Part shown: positions 43,188-55,346 of the stretch, piece after piece | How positions within the stretch are numbered: position 1 is the first letter of the stretch | Layout: each line of letters opens with the position of its first letter | Assembly: GCA_947579665.1 (NCBI GenBank) | Contig: OX388347.1 | Coordinates: 20,328,562 to 20,392,561, forward strand | Source of the DNA: Sympetrum striolatum | Taxonomy: Eukaryota > Arthropoda > Insecta > Odonata > Libellulidae | Direction of reading: 5' to 3' | Length of the DNA: 64,000 bases | The notes under the pieces: model-generated | Database searches by the model: none | The model's input: the letters and a program-made list of their open reading frames with translations, nothing else | Told to the model about the DNA's origin: nothing | Program-made: the position numbers and the translations under genes

Positions 43188-45737
43188 CTGGAAATGTGGA
43201 AGAATGGAAAAATAAAGATTTGGAATCGCAATTATTGATCGGTTTGAAGTGTTACTCTAAAATTGGAAATAAATTAGCTAGCTGTAAATCGGCCGCTCAA
43301 ATGATTGCAAAATTAGAGAGTCTCTATGGGAATAAATCGGAATTGACAGTTGAGGGTTTAAGACGTAGGTTTTTCAGCTATGAATACAATGCCCGTGTGT
43401 CAGTTGTCGAGAACAGTATAACAGTAACGCAAATTGCTGAAGTTCTTGATACTGAAGGAAAACCAATAAAAGAAGATTGGATTATAACTAGGATCCTGGG
43501 AATACTGCCAGCTAAATTTCACAATGTACGCACAGCTTGGGACAACGTCACTGGATCTGACAGAACGCTTGCAACTCTGGTGGAAAGACTGCGTCTGGAG
43601 GAGGATCGACTACCCATGCAGCACATGGACGTTCTGGAACCGTTCCCTGAACGTTAGTTTGAGCTTATTGGACGTTACGGTAACTAACCACCGGAACGTT
43701 CGCTGGTGGTCAGAAAGGCCGAACCATGCGAACCTTCTCTGGACGTGCGCGACGTTCAGGGAATGCTCAGGGAACGAATACGAAAATTTTTTAGCGGAAT
43801 GCAATTATCGATTTATATAAACATCGATACATTAAATTTAAATAAAAAAATTAAACTATACGAATTAAGTTAATATGTGTTAAGAAAAAATTAACAAACG
43901 GCAAGCTATTTTGAACATAATACATTTCAATAATTGAACGTCAAGCGATCTAAGATATATTTATTTCAATCACTTTCAAATTCAATAAAAGTTTCATTTT
44001 CAACAATAAGAAAATAGTCATCACTACTTTTTCCGTCATCGCTAGTCATGGTGGAAAGAATACGTGTTCTTTCCGCCATGATCGCTGATGTCACCTTGGA
44101 ATAATGCTTCGTCTTCCATTCCATCAAGAGCATTACCGATTCCGCACCTATCTTGAAAAAAACTAACAAATACTACAGTGTTTACGTCTTCCCGCTGAAA
44201 TCCACCGAATGTTCATTTACAAACTATTATATGCATCTGATGCATACAATACGCAATCCTCGGTGATCCACGCGAACCACGCTATGTCCTCTCGAATGGT
44301 TCAGAAAATTACCACCAGATGTCAGCCACTTCGGGTGGAAGAGCGCTTCGATATTAAGCGCCAAGCGTTCGCCAAGTAACGTTCCGGGAACACTCTGGTG
44401 CGAACCTGAGTCTACCGGACGGCCAGCGAACGTTCCCCTAACGCTTATGTGCTGCGTGGGTACAGCCAAGTGCAAGCCAGAACGCCCTTGTGTCAGCCGA
44501 AGGATCCAAATAAAATTCGCAAGGGAAATCAGGTGTGGAATGTTTTAATTGCGGAAAGAAGGGACACTTGGAAAAGGTTTGCAAAGGCAAACCAAGAGCC
44601 AAATATGTTCAATATTGCAAAGAGAATTATGCATGTAACATTTGCAAGCAGAAAGGGTACTTTGCAAAAGAATGCCCAAAGGCCAGTCCAGACAGAAACG
44701 ACAACAGTAACAAGAATTCAGAATATAAATCTGGTCGTCGGGCAATGATTACTGTTGGGCTCTCCTCTGTAAATGTCAACGAGGTCAACTGTAATGAAGA
44801 GAGAAATTCCTGGTATCAAGATTGCGGAGCCACTCAACATATGACCTATTGCCGGAAATGTGTGACCAATTTCTACAGGCTGGATGTACTGGTAGCGATA
44901 GTTATTGGTGACGTTACAAAACTGCAGGGAATTGGAAAAGCAGATGTGGAACTAGAAGCCTTCGACGGACAGAAATGGTATGAAGTCCTCCTGAAGAATG
45001 TTTTATTTGTTCCAGAAATGACTTTCAATTTATTTTCAGTCACACAGCTTCTCGACAAAGGGTACATTCAAGTGGCGAATGCAAATAGGTCGGAATTTAA
45101 AACGTCAGAAGAAAAGGAGACCATCGCCATTGCCTAACGTGTTGGACTAATGTTCAAAATGCTGTTTTGGGTACCAGTTGTGAACACCTGCTTGTTGACA
45201 CAATTCATCAAGACCAGGCACAAGAAACTTGCTCACCAGAACGTGAGGTACATCAGAGACATTTTGAACAGAAGCGACATCCAATATGGGGACGGCTAAG
45301 TATGTGAAGGCTGCGTTTTCGGAAAACAACATCGCATCTCTCACCTGAGAAATTTGAAAGTGGCTGAAGATATCCTAGATTTGGTTCATGTAGATCTGTG
45401 CAAAATTATCACTGTGTCATTGGGAGGAGACAAATATTTTCTCTTGTTTAAGGACGATTTCTCACATTTTAGAACAGTCTACTTCTTGAGATCAAAGGAT
45501 GAGGCATTTCATCAATTGAAAACGTTCTTGAATATGGTGAAGAACCAATTTGGCAAAACTATCAAGTGTTTAAAATCAGACAATGGAACCAAACTGAAAA
45601 ATACAAGTACAGAACAACTACTTCAAGAACTTGGAATACGCCATGAAAAATCGACAGCATATACTCCGCAGCAAAATGACAGAATCGAAAGAGAAATGAG
45701 GATTGTAGAAGGATTGAAAAGAATTATCACATGGTAG
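43188..45737 (+). pseudogene. Ty1/copia gag-protease-integrase fragment (right copy), interrupted
   Basis: Same content as the left copy: Gag core 43196-43612, zinc knuckles and protease DCGATQHMT at 44535-45137, and integrase core at 45354-45737 (DDFSHF, KSDNGTKLK, PQQNDRIERE). The Gag frame is broken at LEEDRL by the 848-bp element. Shared stops in both copies show that the copia piece was already dead before the duplication. Confidence 0.8.
43613..44460. mobile_element. 848-bp non-autonomous transposon with CCCA ends and TA duplication
   Basis: Ends are CCCATGCAGCACAT and, read inward from the right, CCCACGCAGCACAT. TA is duplicated (43611-43612 and 44461-44462), and the left copy at 33590 shows the empty site. 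Subterminal parts are full of GAACGTT/AACGTTC motifs. The ends resemble those of the 6.66-kb element (CCCA..CAGCACA), suggesting a related superfamily. A 67-codon minus frame at 43966-44169 has no recognised domain. Confidence 0.8.
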
Positions 45738-45789
45738 TATTTATGTTGTAACTTACATTATAAATAAGCACAAGCAGAGTCAGATTTCT

Positions 45790-46650
45790 TTTTTTTTGTC
45801 ATTGCAGTATATTGTATTGAAACTGAACCTCTCCTTTAGGACTAGCAAAATAGTTTTTAAAGACTTCTCTACTTTCACTCACGTTTATACTGTAATGTTT
45901 GTACTGCCTTGAAACAGACTCATTGTCCACGATTGCAGCCTCCATTGGAATTTCAAAAGAAGCAATACCTTCCCAAGCGATAATTATGTTATGTAATAGA
46001 CAAATGCACTTAACTATTATGTCAACTTTTCCCGGATCCATTTGCAATTCAGTTTTTAAACACCTCCCTTTTTGCTATTAGGATCCCAAAAGCACATTCG
46101 ATGCAATGTCTAGCTCTTGATAATCTATAATTAAAAATACGTTCTTACCGGGTAAGTTTCACTCTTGAGTATGGTTTCAATAAGTATGTTTTCAGAGGAT
46201 ATGCATCATCACCCAACAATACGAAGGGAACTGAAATGTCGGTTGACAGAACATTTTCATTTTTTTGTATGTTTTAAGTGCTTGTTTCTAATCGCTGATA
46301 AACGTTTGAATACGAAAAAGTTCCTCCATCCCTTTGTTTCCCGTAAGCCCCAATTTCAACTGCAATAAACTTGTAATTTGCATCAGCTATCCCTTGCAGC
46401 ACTATGGAAAAATATCCTTTATAGCTGAAAAACATCGATCCAGTTTCTTTGGGGCATTTGATTCGAACGTGTTTTCCGTCTATGCAACCAATGCAGTTAG
46501 GAAAATTCCAGTTTTTGTTAAAGTCACTGGCGATGGATTTCCATTCATCTATAATAGGTAGAGGCATATGATTCTTGCAGAACCATCCCATATTGCTTGA
46601 CACGTTTCGTAAACTATTTTGCGTATAACAGTGTGTGAAATTCTGTAGGA
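45790..46650 (-). pseudogene. PIF/Harbinger transposase fragment (right copy)
   Basis: Extends further upstream than the left copy: 46274-46603 encodes IIDEWKSIASDFNKNWNFPN then CIGCIDGKHVRIKCP, the first catalytic Asp region, and YKGYFSIVLQGIADANYKFI. The later blocks (LHNII near 45970) match the left copy. Frame breaks separate the parts. The complete-looking CIGCIDGKHV junction shows what the left copy lost at 35586. Confidence 0.75.
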
Positions 46651-46797
46651 GAAATTAATTGCTCGAAATGACATCCCAGTTGATAAAAATCTGTAATTAA
46701 ATGTACTGTGTAAAAATCAAGCCACTCTAAAACAACAGCTAACAACATAAACACAACACTTCTTTACAACCAAAAACAGAAATCTATACTAATATTT

Positions 46798-46912
46798 TTG
46801 GTTCTTATATCTGGTGAAGCAGTCAAAAGTAAATGGCGAGGTTTGAGAGACACATTCCGTAAGGAGTTAAATAAATTTCCTAAAAAACGAAGCGGGAGTG
46901 AAGAAGGATCTC
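46798..46912 (+). pseudogene. MADF-type DNA-binding exon of a Harbinger partner gene
   Basis: The plus strand reads EAVKSKWRGLRDTFRKELNK then KKRSGSE. The K-KW--LRD-FR+E--K and SGS pattern is that of the MADF/Myb-like protein encoded beside Harbinger transposases, usually on the opposite strand as here. It ends where RTE-like sequence begins near 46913. Confidence 0.55.
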
Positions 46913-47900
46913 TCAAAGATTCTCATCAGCTTCTGGTGTTCTGCCTGTCGGCAGGTCCCACACACCACAACCGTCTCCATTTAAACCTGTCCCGGGCCTC
47001 TTCCTTGGTCTTCTTGTATCCTCCTCTCTTCACTTCATCTATTAATGTCAGCTTTCTTCTTCCTCTTCTCTTTTCTCATTCCACCGTTCCTTCAATGGCT
47101 ATAGTTAGAATCCCCTTCCCCTTTTTCAACATGTCTAATCCAGCTTCCTTTTCTTTTCCGTATTGTGCGGAGTAATGTTCTTTCCTCCCCAACTCTTCTA
47201 AGCACTTCATCATAACTTATTCTATCCACCCATCTTTTCTCTCCATTTTCCTCCACACCCACATTTCAAAAGCATCAATCCTATCCTTCTCTTTTCTTCC
47301 CAAGGTCCATGTTTCGCATCCATATAACATAACGCTCCATACATAACATTTCACCAATCCCTTCCTCAGTTCTAGATTAATACTACTGCACAGCACATTT
47401 CTCTTCTTATAGAAGGCTTCCTTTGCCATAGCTATTCTTGTCTTGATCTCCGTACTGCTCTTCCAATCCTCCGTCAGCATGCTCCCCAGATATCTATACC
47501 TTTTAACCTGCTCTATTCTTCTACCCTCATTTGTTATAATATTAACAACTTCTCCATCATTCACTCTCATAATTTTGTTTTACTAGCGTTTATTCTCATC
47601 CCATATTTTTCAATTTCTTCTTCTAAATATTTTATCGTTCCTTGGAGTGCCTGGTTGTCATCGGCCAAGGTAACCATATCATCAGCAAATCTTATGTATT
47701 TTATTTCTCTTCCTCCGATATTTATCCCTTTTTCCTCATCCAGGGTGTTGCTAATCATAGCCTCAACATAGAGGTTAAATAATGTTGGTGAAAGGCAACA
47801 GCCCTGTCTTACCCCTCGACCCTATTCCATCCACTCTGTCAATTTTCCATTAACTTTCACTGCCACTTTCTGGGTTCTATACAACTCTGTGCAACACAGT
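46913..47900 (-). pseudogene. RTE-like non-LTR retrotransposon, 3' part
   Basis: Minus-strand order: QKVAVKVNGKLTEWME near 47870, then GVRQGCCLSPTLFNLYVEAM, the catalytic box IRFADDMVTLADD near 47690, RYRYLGSMLTEDW near 47500, SVMLYGCETWTL and FEMWVWRKMERKDGW near 47230. The tail reads DRFKWRRLWCVGPADRQNTR near 46960. These are RTE-clade signatures. A TAG after WME, a +1 shift before MRVNDGE and a stop after DGWIE inactivate it. The endonuclease and reverse transcriptase fingers are missing by 5' truncation. Confidence 0.8.
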
Positions 47901-50900
47901 CATCTGTCAAATCTGGTAACAGTCCAGGGAGTTCCGCAAGACAGGGATGGCAACACTACTGCGTTAATTTTAATCTCGTTGCGTGGCAGCCATGGCAGCA
48001 GCTCTTGGAAATATTTTACATTGGCAACAGTGTTACTTCATCACTGCTTGGGTTCCCCGGGAGTATTTGGAAGTAGTTATCACAATATCCTCTGGATCTG
48101 TGTGCGCGCTTCGTCCTGTGACAAAATTACAGAGTAACATCCAACAATTTGCTGTGTCAGCGGGTGTTACAACGCTAGTTATACGGAAGGAGTGAATCTT
48201 TTTCATTTTCCGAGTAATCCTGAATTGTAAGTAAATGAAAAAATCCTTTTAGCTTGTTATGTAGAATTGTTTGCATAGGATCAGTGGCAAGTCTATGTCT
48301 GCGTAGTTGAGAGTAGATCGTTTCATGTGTCTCTGCTTTTCAATGAGGGTATTGATTAAATGACGATTAGAAAATAATTTTAGTTTATAATGTAATTCCT
48401 CACGAATCACGAAACGGAAAGAAACGCACTTTGAAAATCCGAGTTTTAATCATTGTTTTGTTGGCTTATCGAAATTTAGGTGAAACTTAACCTTTTAATC
48501 TTATAGAAGTTGGAAAGACAGTAACGGAAATCATTATGGTTAAGAAGGTTTTAAGTATAGCAACAATGCGCAGTAAATGAAGATAATGAAACGATAGCCT
48601 GTTGCGTTTATTGTATTTCAAATACGTCAATTTAACTTAAATTTGTTACAAGTTAAGATATAATTTTGCACAGATCAATTGTATGTTGACCTTATGGTTG
48701 ATATCTGAAAACATCTTGTTTTAGTACGTAGTTCCTGCTTCAGAATTTATACGATCAAACTTGGTTTTGGTTACTGCATTTCTTAGCAAATTTCAAGTTA
48801 TAGTGAAACCCTTAGATCTCTTGGCCTCAAGGCAATGTCCGTCTCCTTGCCTTTAAACCCCTCAAACTTCTATGGCACTTACTTTTGCCAACATCTGGCA
48901 CGTGCGGGTCGTACGCGCGCCTCTATTCTGAAGGACGAAGGTAAACAAGGGTAACGAAGGGATGGCACATTCCTCTATCTTTAAGCAGTAACAGAAGGGT
49001 TCCGGAAAGCATCTTTTGATACAGTTACATGATGTCCACTAGTTCCATAATCAGTTGTGGTATGCGTTAAAAAAACAGTTCATCCCTTGTGATAACTTTA
49101 GACTCGTACCGAAAAGGAGCATTCGTGGTGCAGTTGCATTACGCTGAAATTTTCTCAAGGATGGGATCAAATTATTAAATCAATGTAGTCATTACTCTAT
49201 ATTCACCCTCCTTCAATCCACAAATTAACCCCTCCCTGGAAATAAATAATAATAATAAGTACTTTCTTTTCGCCACCGAATGATCATATTAGAATATAAC
49301 TGAATACCAAATGCATGGACTTTTGAAATGAAGTTTATTTAATTTCCCTACCCATTTTTCGTAAACTCCTTTTACAATCGCAAATAAAATAGTATAACCT
49401 ATTTCTGCTTTCATGTTTCTATCGCCTACTTTTAATGTATGCCTTCTTCTACTTTGTTCTTACTCACTTCGAAATGTTTATGAAAGTACGCATCACTTCT
49501 ACCATCACAATTTAAAATCGATTTCAAAATTAACATTTATACCGTTACGTTTCACTAGCATTTATAGTGCATTTTACTTAATGCTTTTCTTAACATTAAA
49601 TTATTACTGACTGGCTCTCGGTGAATTTAAACGAATAAATGTTGATTACAACCTTAAAAATCATCGATGATGCGAATGATCATCGAATAGACTTCTATAT
49701 GTCTTTCCATCAATATCCCTTAAAAAAGTGATTCCACTGTCGTAAGTAGGAAAAATTAACTTTCTTAAACTTCATTTCTCATTGTGCCATATTTAGCATC
49801 CGTATAGTTGCCCCCAAATTTTAATTTTGTTGCATACCAACTATGCGCTAAATGATTCAGTTACAATTGACTTTACGTGATTCAGCAGTCTTGCTAGGAA
49901 AAACACAGGGTCAGTCCTCTTATGAAAATTTGTATCGCCCTCAAGATACTAACATATCTGGTCATTCTTTTTCGCCGCTTAGGCATCACAATTTATCCTA
50001 ACGCTTTAAATTATCGGGGAGTTTCATAGATTTCGCGGATTTTGTGTCGGCCATGGTTGATGGTGAAGAGAAACAGGAAAGGTGGGATGGGCACCAGTGC
50101 AGGGGGGCTTGCAAGCAAAGCCAATGCAGTTTTGCCTTCAAAATAGCTCTGGTTATACTCCGCTTTTGACCAAATTTCTCATAATTTACGAATTCGTTTT
50201 GTATGAGTTTTATCTGTATGCAAAGATTAAGGATACAGGTAAGTTATCTATCTATCTTCCAGTCTAACTTTTGCGTGCAAGTTGTATTTTTTGGCAAAAT
50301 TTTAAGCCTTAAGTAAATGCTGTGTGCTATACTCGTGTGTGACATTCTTTTTTAAAATCATACAGATAAAACGTTTGAATAAATTTTTAACTTAGTGAAG
50401 AAGGTAGTTCTGTGGTATTTCATCATACATCATTTTGAAACTGCATTGTCTCCTGATAGGAACTTTTACAAATGATGCACGTTTTTCAATTCATCGATGG
50501 ATCAATCAAACTTTCTTTTCGCCTATAGATCTCCGATACTTTTCATCGATGTCCATCATCATGTTCTGTTGTTGTGAAGACAGTAGCAGGTCATTGCAAT
50601 GGTAATATCCATAACCTCATAAAAAGCAAGTACCTGGCAATCAAGTATGGGGAATATAGCGTATTTATAAAATTGATATGCAGAAGCGTGACTTCGTGGA
50701 ATGGAATAGACATTTCAAAAATTGAAAAACTTGGTATCTTCCGCAGATATTTATGTAAACACAACTGGTTTCGTCACCGTGATGACATCAACGAATACAA
50801 AGAATGTGATGATTTACGTTTCAACAGAGTTTAAAGAATTATGGAAATTGAAGTAGCTGTATATATATATGTTGTATATGCATATGCAACAGTAGCCATC

Positions 50901-51674
50901 TTGTCAAACGGCATACAAAGCTACAGACTGTTCTTAAATTCATCAAGAATCGAGAATACATTGAAGTAATCAGACAAACACCGATGAAATCCATCCATAA
51001 TCAGATCGATGAATTTAAAAACGCGCCTGTACGCCACTCTCCAACAGCTAAATATCGAACTTTTCCCTATTATGTATATACCTTATACGATTTTAATGAA
51101 TAACTTTTTGTAGTAAGTGTAAAACTTCATCGTAGAGACTATTACTCGCATTTTTCCCTATCAAGAAATAGTAGAAATCATTTTGAGAATTTAGCATGAA
51201 ATAATTGTAATCATTCTAATGCAAATTTATTAGGCCAAAAGACTGCAAAAAACAGTGAAGGCTTCGTCAAGCAAGAATGTATTGGTTAATCACATTTGAA
51301 ATAATATTATAATAATATACTTTTGAGAACTTGAAGAATCTTGTTTGAGCAGAGCAACACCATTTGCATTATAATAATGACAACATCAAATGTTAGTTGG
51401 CAGATAACAATGTAATTGTTTTCATCTTTCAATTTCCATACATGCAGAACCTTGGTGCATAAGGTCCTCCAAAACAATGAAAACATAACTGCGAAACATG
51501 GTATAGGGTATGATTATCTCAGTTGTTATCTATTCAATTTTTTGTGACTTTGAGCTCTAGAATTAAGGAAATCTCTCATTTTAACAGTATAAGTGAAGAA
51601 CTTATGGGCATTACACTGTCATTCTATTGATTTCCATTTTGAGATATGTAAGATAACCAGCCCTTCTTTTACAG
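47901..51674. other. Long stretch with no recognised gene or repeat
   Basis: About 3.8 kb with only short ORFs. The longest open piece (50574-50834, 86 residues, plus) has no recognisable motif. Another at 49413-49610 is hydrophobic and T-rich and is probably chance. No terminal repeats were found. An unrecognised first exon of the downstream THAP-type gene should lie here, since that gene begins mid-domain. Confidence 0.4.
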
Positions 51675-54600
51675 GCCTTCCAAGTGGGTTGATTTTACTA
51701 AGTCCAAGTACATACGAAAATTTTCGGAGGATAAGAAGAGATGTGCAAAGAGTTGGAAAATTTGCTCGCTAAATTTCCGTGATACAGATTTCACGAGTGC
51801 AGTGAAAATTAAATTGCGAAGAGGGTCTGTACCATCCATTTTCTGCCCTGAACGTCCAGCTGTTGAGGCTGCAGCAGTGCAGCAAGTAGATTCTGGTGAG
51901 ACAACCTCCTTACCCCTCCCCACATCCTCTATCCCCCACCCATTACCTTCCACTTCCTTCACTGAAATCCCATCCCCTATTTCTGACCCTTCAATTACAT
52001 CCTTTTCTTCAATTAACCTTTCTTCCACATTCTGCGATGTTACTTCAACTCCTCTCCTTGATCCATCACCCTGTGTTTCCTATCCTTCATCCTCAACCTC
52101 AATCCCATTAACCCCATCTACACCCACTTCCAGACCCGCTTGTAAACGGAAGAGATTGGTACTATCTGATATTGGTATCTCTCGGCGAGAGTACTGCACT
52201 CCACGCAAGAGACTCCTTTTCAGATATGCCAAGCAGAAGGAAAGTGAAGTTGAGAGATTAAGAGCATCTTATGAGAAGGTTAGGAGAAGAGCAAAGAAAA
52301 TCATGGCTACAGAAAATCAAGAGCTCTCTGTTGTTGATTTTCTGAAGTCAATGATGACAGAAGATGCAGCTCTCCCCTTTCTTCTCAGGTAAGGTGCTCT
52401 AAGAAGAAGCCGAAAGGTAGAAGGTGGACCATGCAAGAAAAGATTGAAGCTCTTTCGATTTACAAGCAAAGCCCAAAATCCTACCGTTTCCTCCGGAGTA
52501 TCATCACACTACCCTGTAACCGAACCCTAAAATCCATCCTCAGCACCCTTCCCTTTACCACAGGAATTGACCATCATGCTTTGTCATTCATTTCTCAATA
52601 TTTAAATCAGGGTGAAGCTTGTGATCGAATGTGTGTGCTTATGTTCAATGAAATGTTGCTTAAGCCTCACTTTGATTATCAAGCCAAGCCTGATTTGATA
52701 GTGGGATTTGAGGATCATGGACATTTGGGGAGAAATAGCAAGTGTGCTAAATATGCCCTTGTGTTCATGGTGTGAGGTTTACTACAAAAATGGAAGCAAC
52801 CCATAAGTGTTTATTTCAGTAGCTCACCGACAAAGTCTGAGGTTCTTGTGAGCCTCATGAAAGAAGTTCTTCAGCAGTGTCACAAGGCTGGTTTTTGTGT
52901 CACTGCCATTGTTTGTGATATGGGCACAAATATGTGAAGACTTTAAAGACCATGGGTTCCTCTCCCGAAAATCCTATTATCCTTTTTGAAGGGAAATAAA
53001 TAGTCACCATATTTGACCCTCCCCATCTCCTTAAGTCCACCAGGAATCTACTTATGAAGCATGATATCAAGCTGCAGGTAAATACAGGGAGCCTGCAGTT
53101 TGAAGGAGTAGCTAGCTGGAGGGATGTCGTGGATGCATACATGAAGGACAAGGAGCAGACGTATGCATTCCGGTACCTCCACAAGCTAACAGAAGCTAAC
53201 ATAAATCCAAAGGTAAGAATTTTCATAATTGAATTTTTACATATGTTATTTGAGGAAGAAGAAGCAAGGCTTTTCCCTTTTGTCCCCCTGTGTGAAACGT
53301 AACTCTAATGCGTACTTATCTTCAAACAGGGGCGTTCCAAAATGCGGGTCATACTGGCTGCCCAGATTTTGAGTCGGACGATGGCTACATATCTCATGAG
53401 CGGTGTTTCAAATGGTAAACTTCATGACTTAGGTTATATTCTAATGTAAACTATATATATTCTACAAAAACCATATATATCTTTCTATCTTAAAAGACTT
53501 TAAATTCTTTTAAAAATTACTTCAAACTGTTGCATATTTTAGCCACTGGGGCAATGGAATTGTTTTATATTTCATGCATTTATTTATATTTTGAAATTCA
53601 TTTGGAAAATAATTAAATAAGTGAATTAAAGCAGTTATTAATGTATGTACATTTGTTGTAGAATGCTTAATGAAGTAACATTATTGAATGGAAAGAGTTG
53701 AGTATAACTGCATAGCATCAGCAGTAATAGAGCTTATATTATCTTCTCTCCTGAAACATCCCTGCCTTTTCAGCACATGCATTCTTATTGACTGTTTTTA
53801 ACAGTTTAATATAAATCTGTATTGATTGTAGGTTTCAGTTACTGATCTTTGTTTTGAATTCCATTTCAGGTTTTCTGCCACAGAAAGCCATTGGCACTGC
53901 CCACTTTGTCGAGCAGGTCAACTCGATGTTTGATTCAGTGAATGGGGGGAGCGTAAAGGTGACGGATCGGAAAGGCCCTGTGACTGATTCCTCTGGGCAT
54001 GCTCAATTTTGGGCCAAGGCGATAGAGCATGTTAAGTCGTGGAAGTTGTGGGGGGAGAATGGGCCACTTCCTCAACCTCCATCTTTCAGAGGATGGATTA
54101 CGACCCTGAGAGGGATGAGGCTGCTATGGGATAGGGTGAAGGTTTGCAAAAGGGGGCGTAAATTTGTAGGCCAGTTCTGCCCTCATCACGTGAATCAGGA
54201 GACATTGGAGAATCTATTTGGTTGCCTGCGAGCCCTTGGTGGGTCAAATAGAGATCCGACTGTGTCAGGGTTTATGGATTCTTGGAAGACATGGATCATC
54301 AATGGCTTATCCATAGGTGACGTTCTGAAGGGCATGAATTGTCAATCCGATAGTGCGTCTCTTCTAAGCAGCCATAACCCTAACCTGGAAGATGCAGGGG
54401 TAGCAGCACCCTTGCAAGATTCGGCAGTTAACTGTGAAGCTGCTGCTGTGTCCGTATCTGTTGCCCTTGACAACTTATCCTGTAACAGCCCAGCTGAGGT
54501 CTGTCGAACTCTTGCAAGGCATTCCCTTGTAAATTACAGTTATGATGAGTGCAGAAATGGCCTATGGTCTACATCCCCTGCAGAGTGGACCCTCCCTTTG

Positions 54601-54888
54601 GATGTAGGTGACCAGCAGCAGTACTTCCCATGTGAAAATTTGATAACATCAGTTGCACAGTCCATGAACTTTGGAATGATATTTTTCAATAGTAGTGCCT
54701 GTGAAAAGGAAACATTTCGTAAATTTATCATGGATTTAGAGACGGGGAATTATTTTCAGTGGGTGGAAGGTGTTTGTGTTGAACATGGGCTTGGGGTAAA
54801 GGTGGAAATGGAGAAAAAAATTGCCTACCTCTCACTTCAAAGTTGGAGTAGAGAAAGGAATAGGCAATTGATTGTTGAGAAATTGTAA
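51675..54888 (+). pseudogene. P-element/THAP-type transposase gene, decayed, with introns
   Basis: Exons: 51675-52388, 52394-53212, 53330-53414 and 53870-54888, with AG/GT borders at most ends. The first begins inside a THAP domain (SKWVDFTKS, then KICSLNF, RRGSVPSIF). The core follows: MQEKIEALSIYKQSPKSYRF near 52431, PDLIVGFEDHG, FDPPHLLKSTRN near 53020, MRVILAAQILSRT, and the last exon with GTAHFVEQVNSMFD and QETLENLFGCLRALGG. This order is that of P-element and THAP9-like transposases. Damage includes a 5-base insertion at the 52388 junction, a TGA after VFMV near 52773, a 2-base insertion near 52930 and a TAA after FEGK near 52998. The THAP zinc ligand C--H reads CSLN, with Asn for His. 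The final exon alone is open for 340 codons. The N-terminal THAP half lies in an unseen upstream exon. Confidence 0.8.
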
Positions 54889-55340
54889 CTTAGCATAAAA
54901 TTTGTAACTAAAATAGTAACTTGTAGTGATCTTAAATTTTGTATGTGATTTCATTAATTGGTAGTTATCCTCATTAGTTATAGTTTCTTTATACCTTGTT
55001 TATATGTAGTTCATATTTTATGAATTGCCGTTAGTTTTGACGTGAAAATGTGGAGCTTTTCATTAGTGATTTTAGAAATGGTTAATGTAACTGTAGAGTT
55101 ATCCATTGCTGTACTTTATGTGATGGAAAGGTAGAACAATCATTAGGATGATACTGTTCTAAGGAGCATTTGCTGCTTAAGTTTAGCAATTCTGTGTGTA
55201 CCTAGTGTTGTATTTCAGCTTGTTTTCTGAAGGAATGTGTTCAGTTCAGCCATGTTTTCTTATGTCTACCGTCACTACCAAATGCAGTGCTTGTACTTAT
55301 TTGGGCATGTGCATATGATTATGTGAAATGAAAATTTATC

Positions 55341-55346
55341 AATAAA
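55341..55346 (+). promoter_or_regulatory. Polyadenylation signal AATAAA
   Basis: AATAAA about 450 bp after the stop codon of the P/THAP-type gene, a plausible 3' end of its transcript. Confidence 0.4.

Larger units (their letters stand above)
42247..46491. repeat. Mosaic duplication A, right copy
   Basis: Direct copy of 32189-35586, preceded by the right end of the 6.66-kb transposon. Both copies share CCATTATTCTCT at their left border. Unlike the left copy, this one continues past CAACCAA into uninterrupted Harbinger sequence, and it carries an 848-bp insertion at 43613-44460. Confidence 0.9.

Noticed and set aside
50574..50834. 86-codon ORF as a THAP first exon
   Set aside because: It lacks the Cys-x-Cys and hydrophobic pattern of a THAP N-terminus and has no suitable donor at its end.
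51896..52111. Pro/Ser-rich shadow ORF in the THAP gene
   Set aside because: It lies out of frame within the Ser/Pro-rich linker of the P-type transposase exon.
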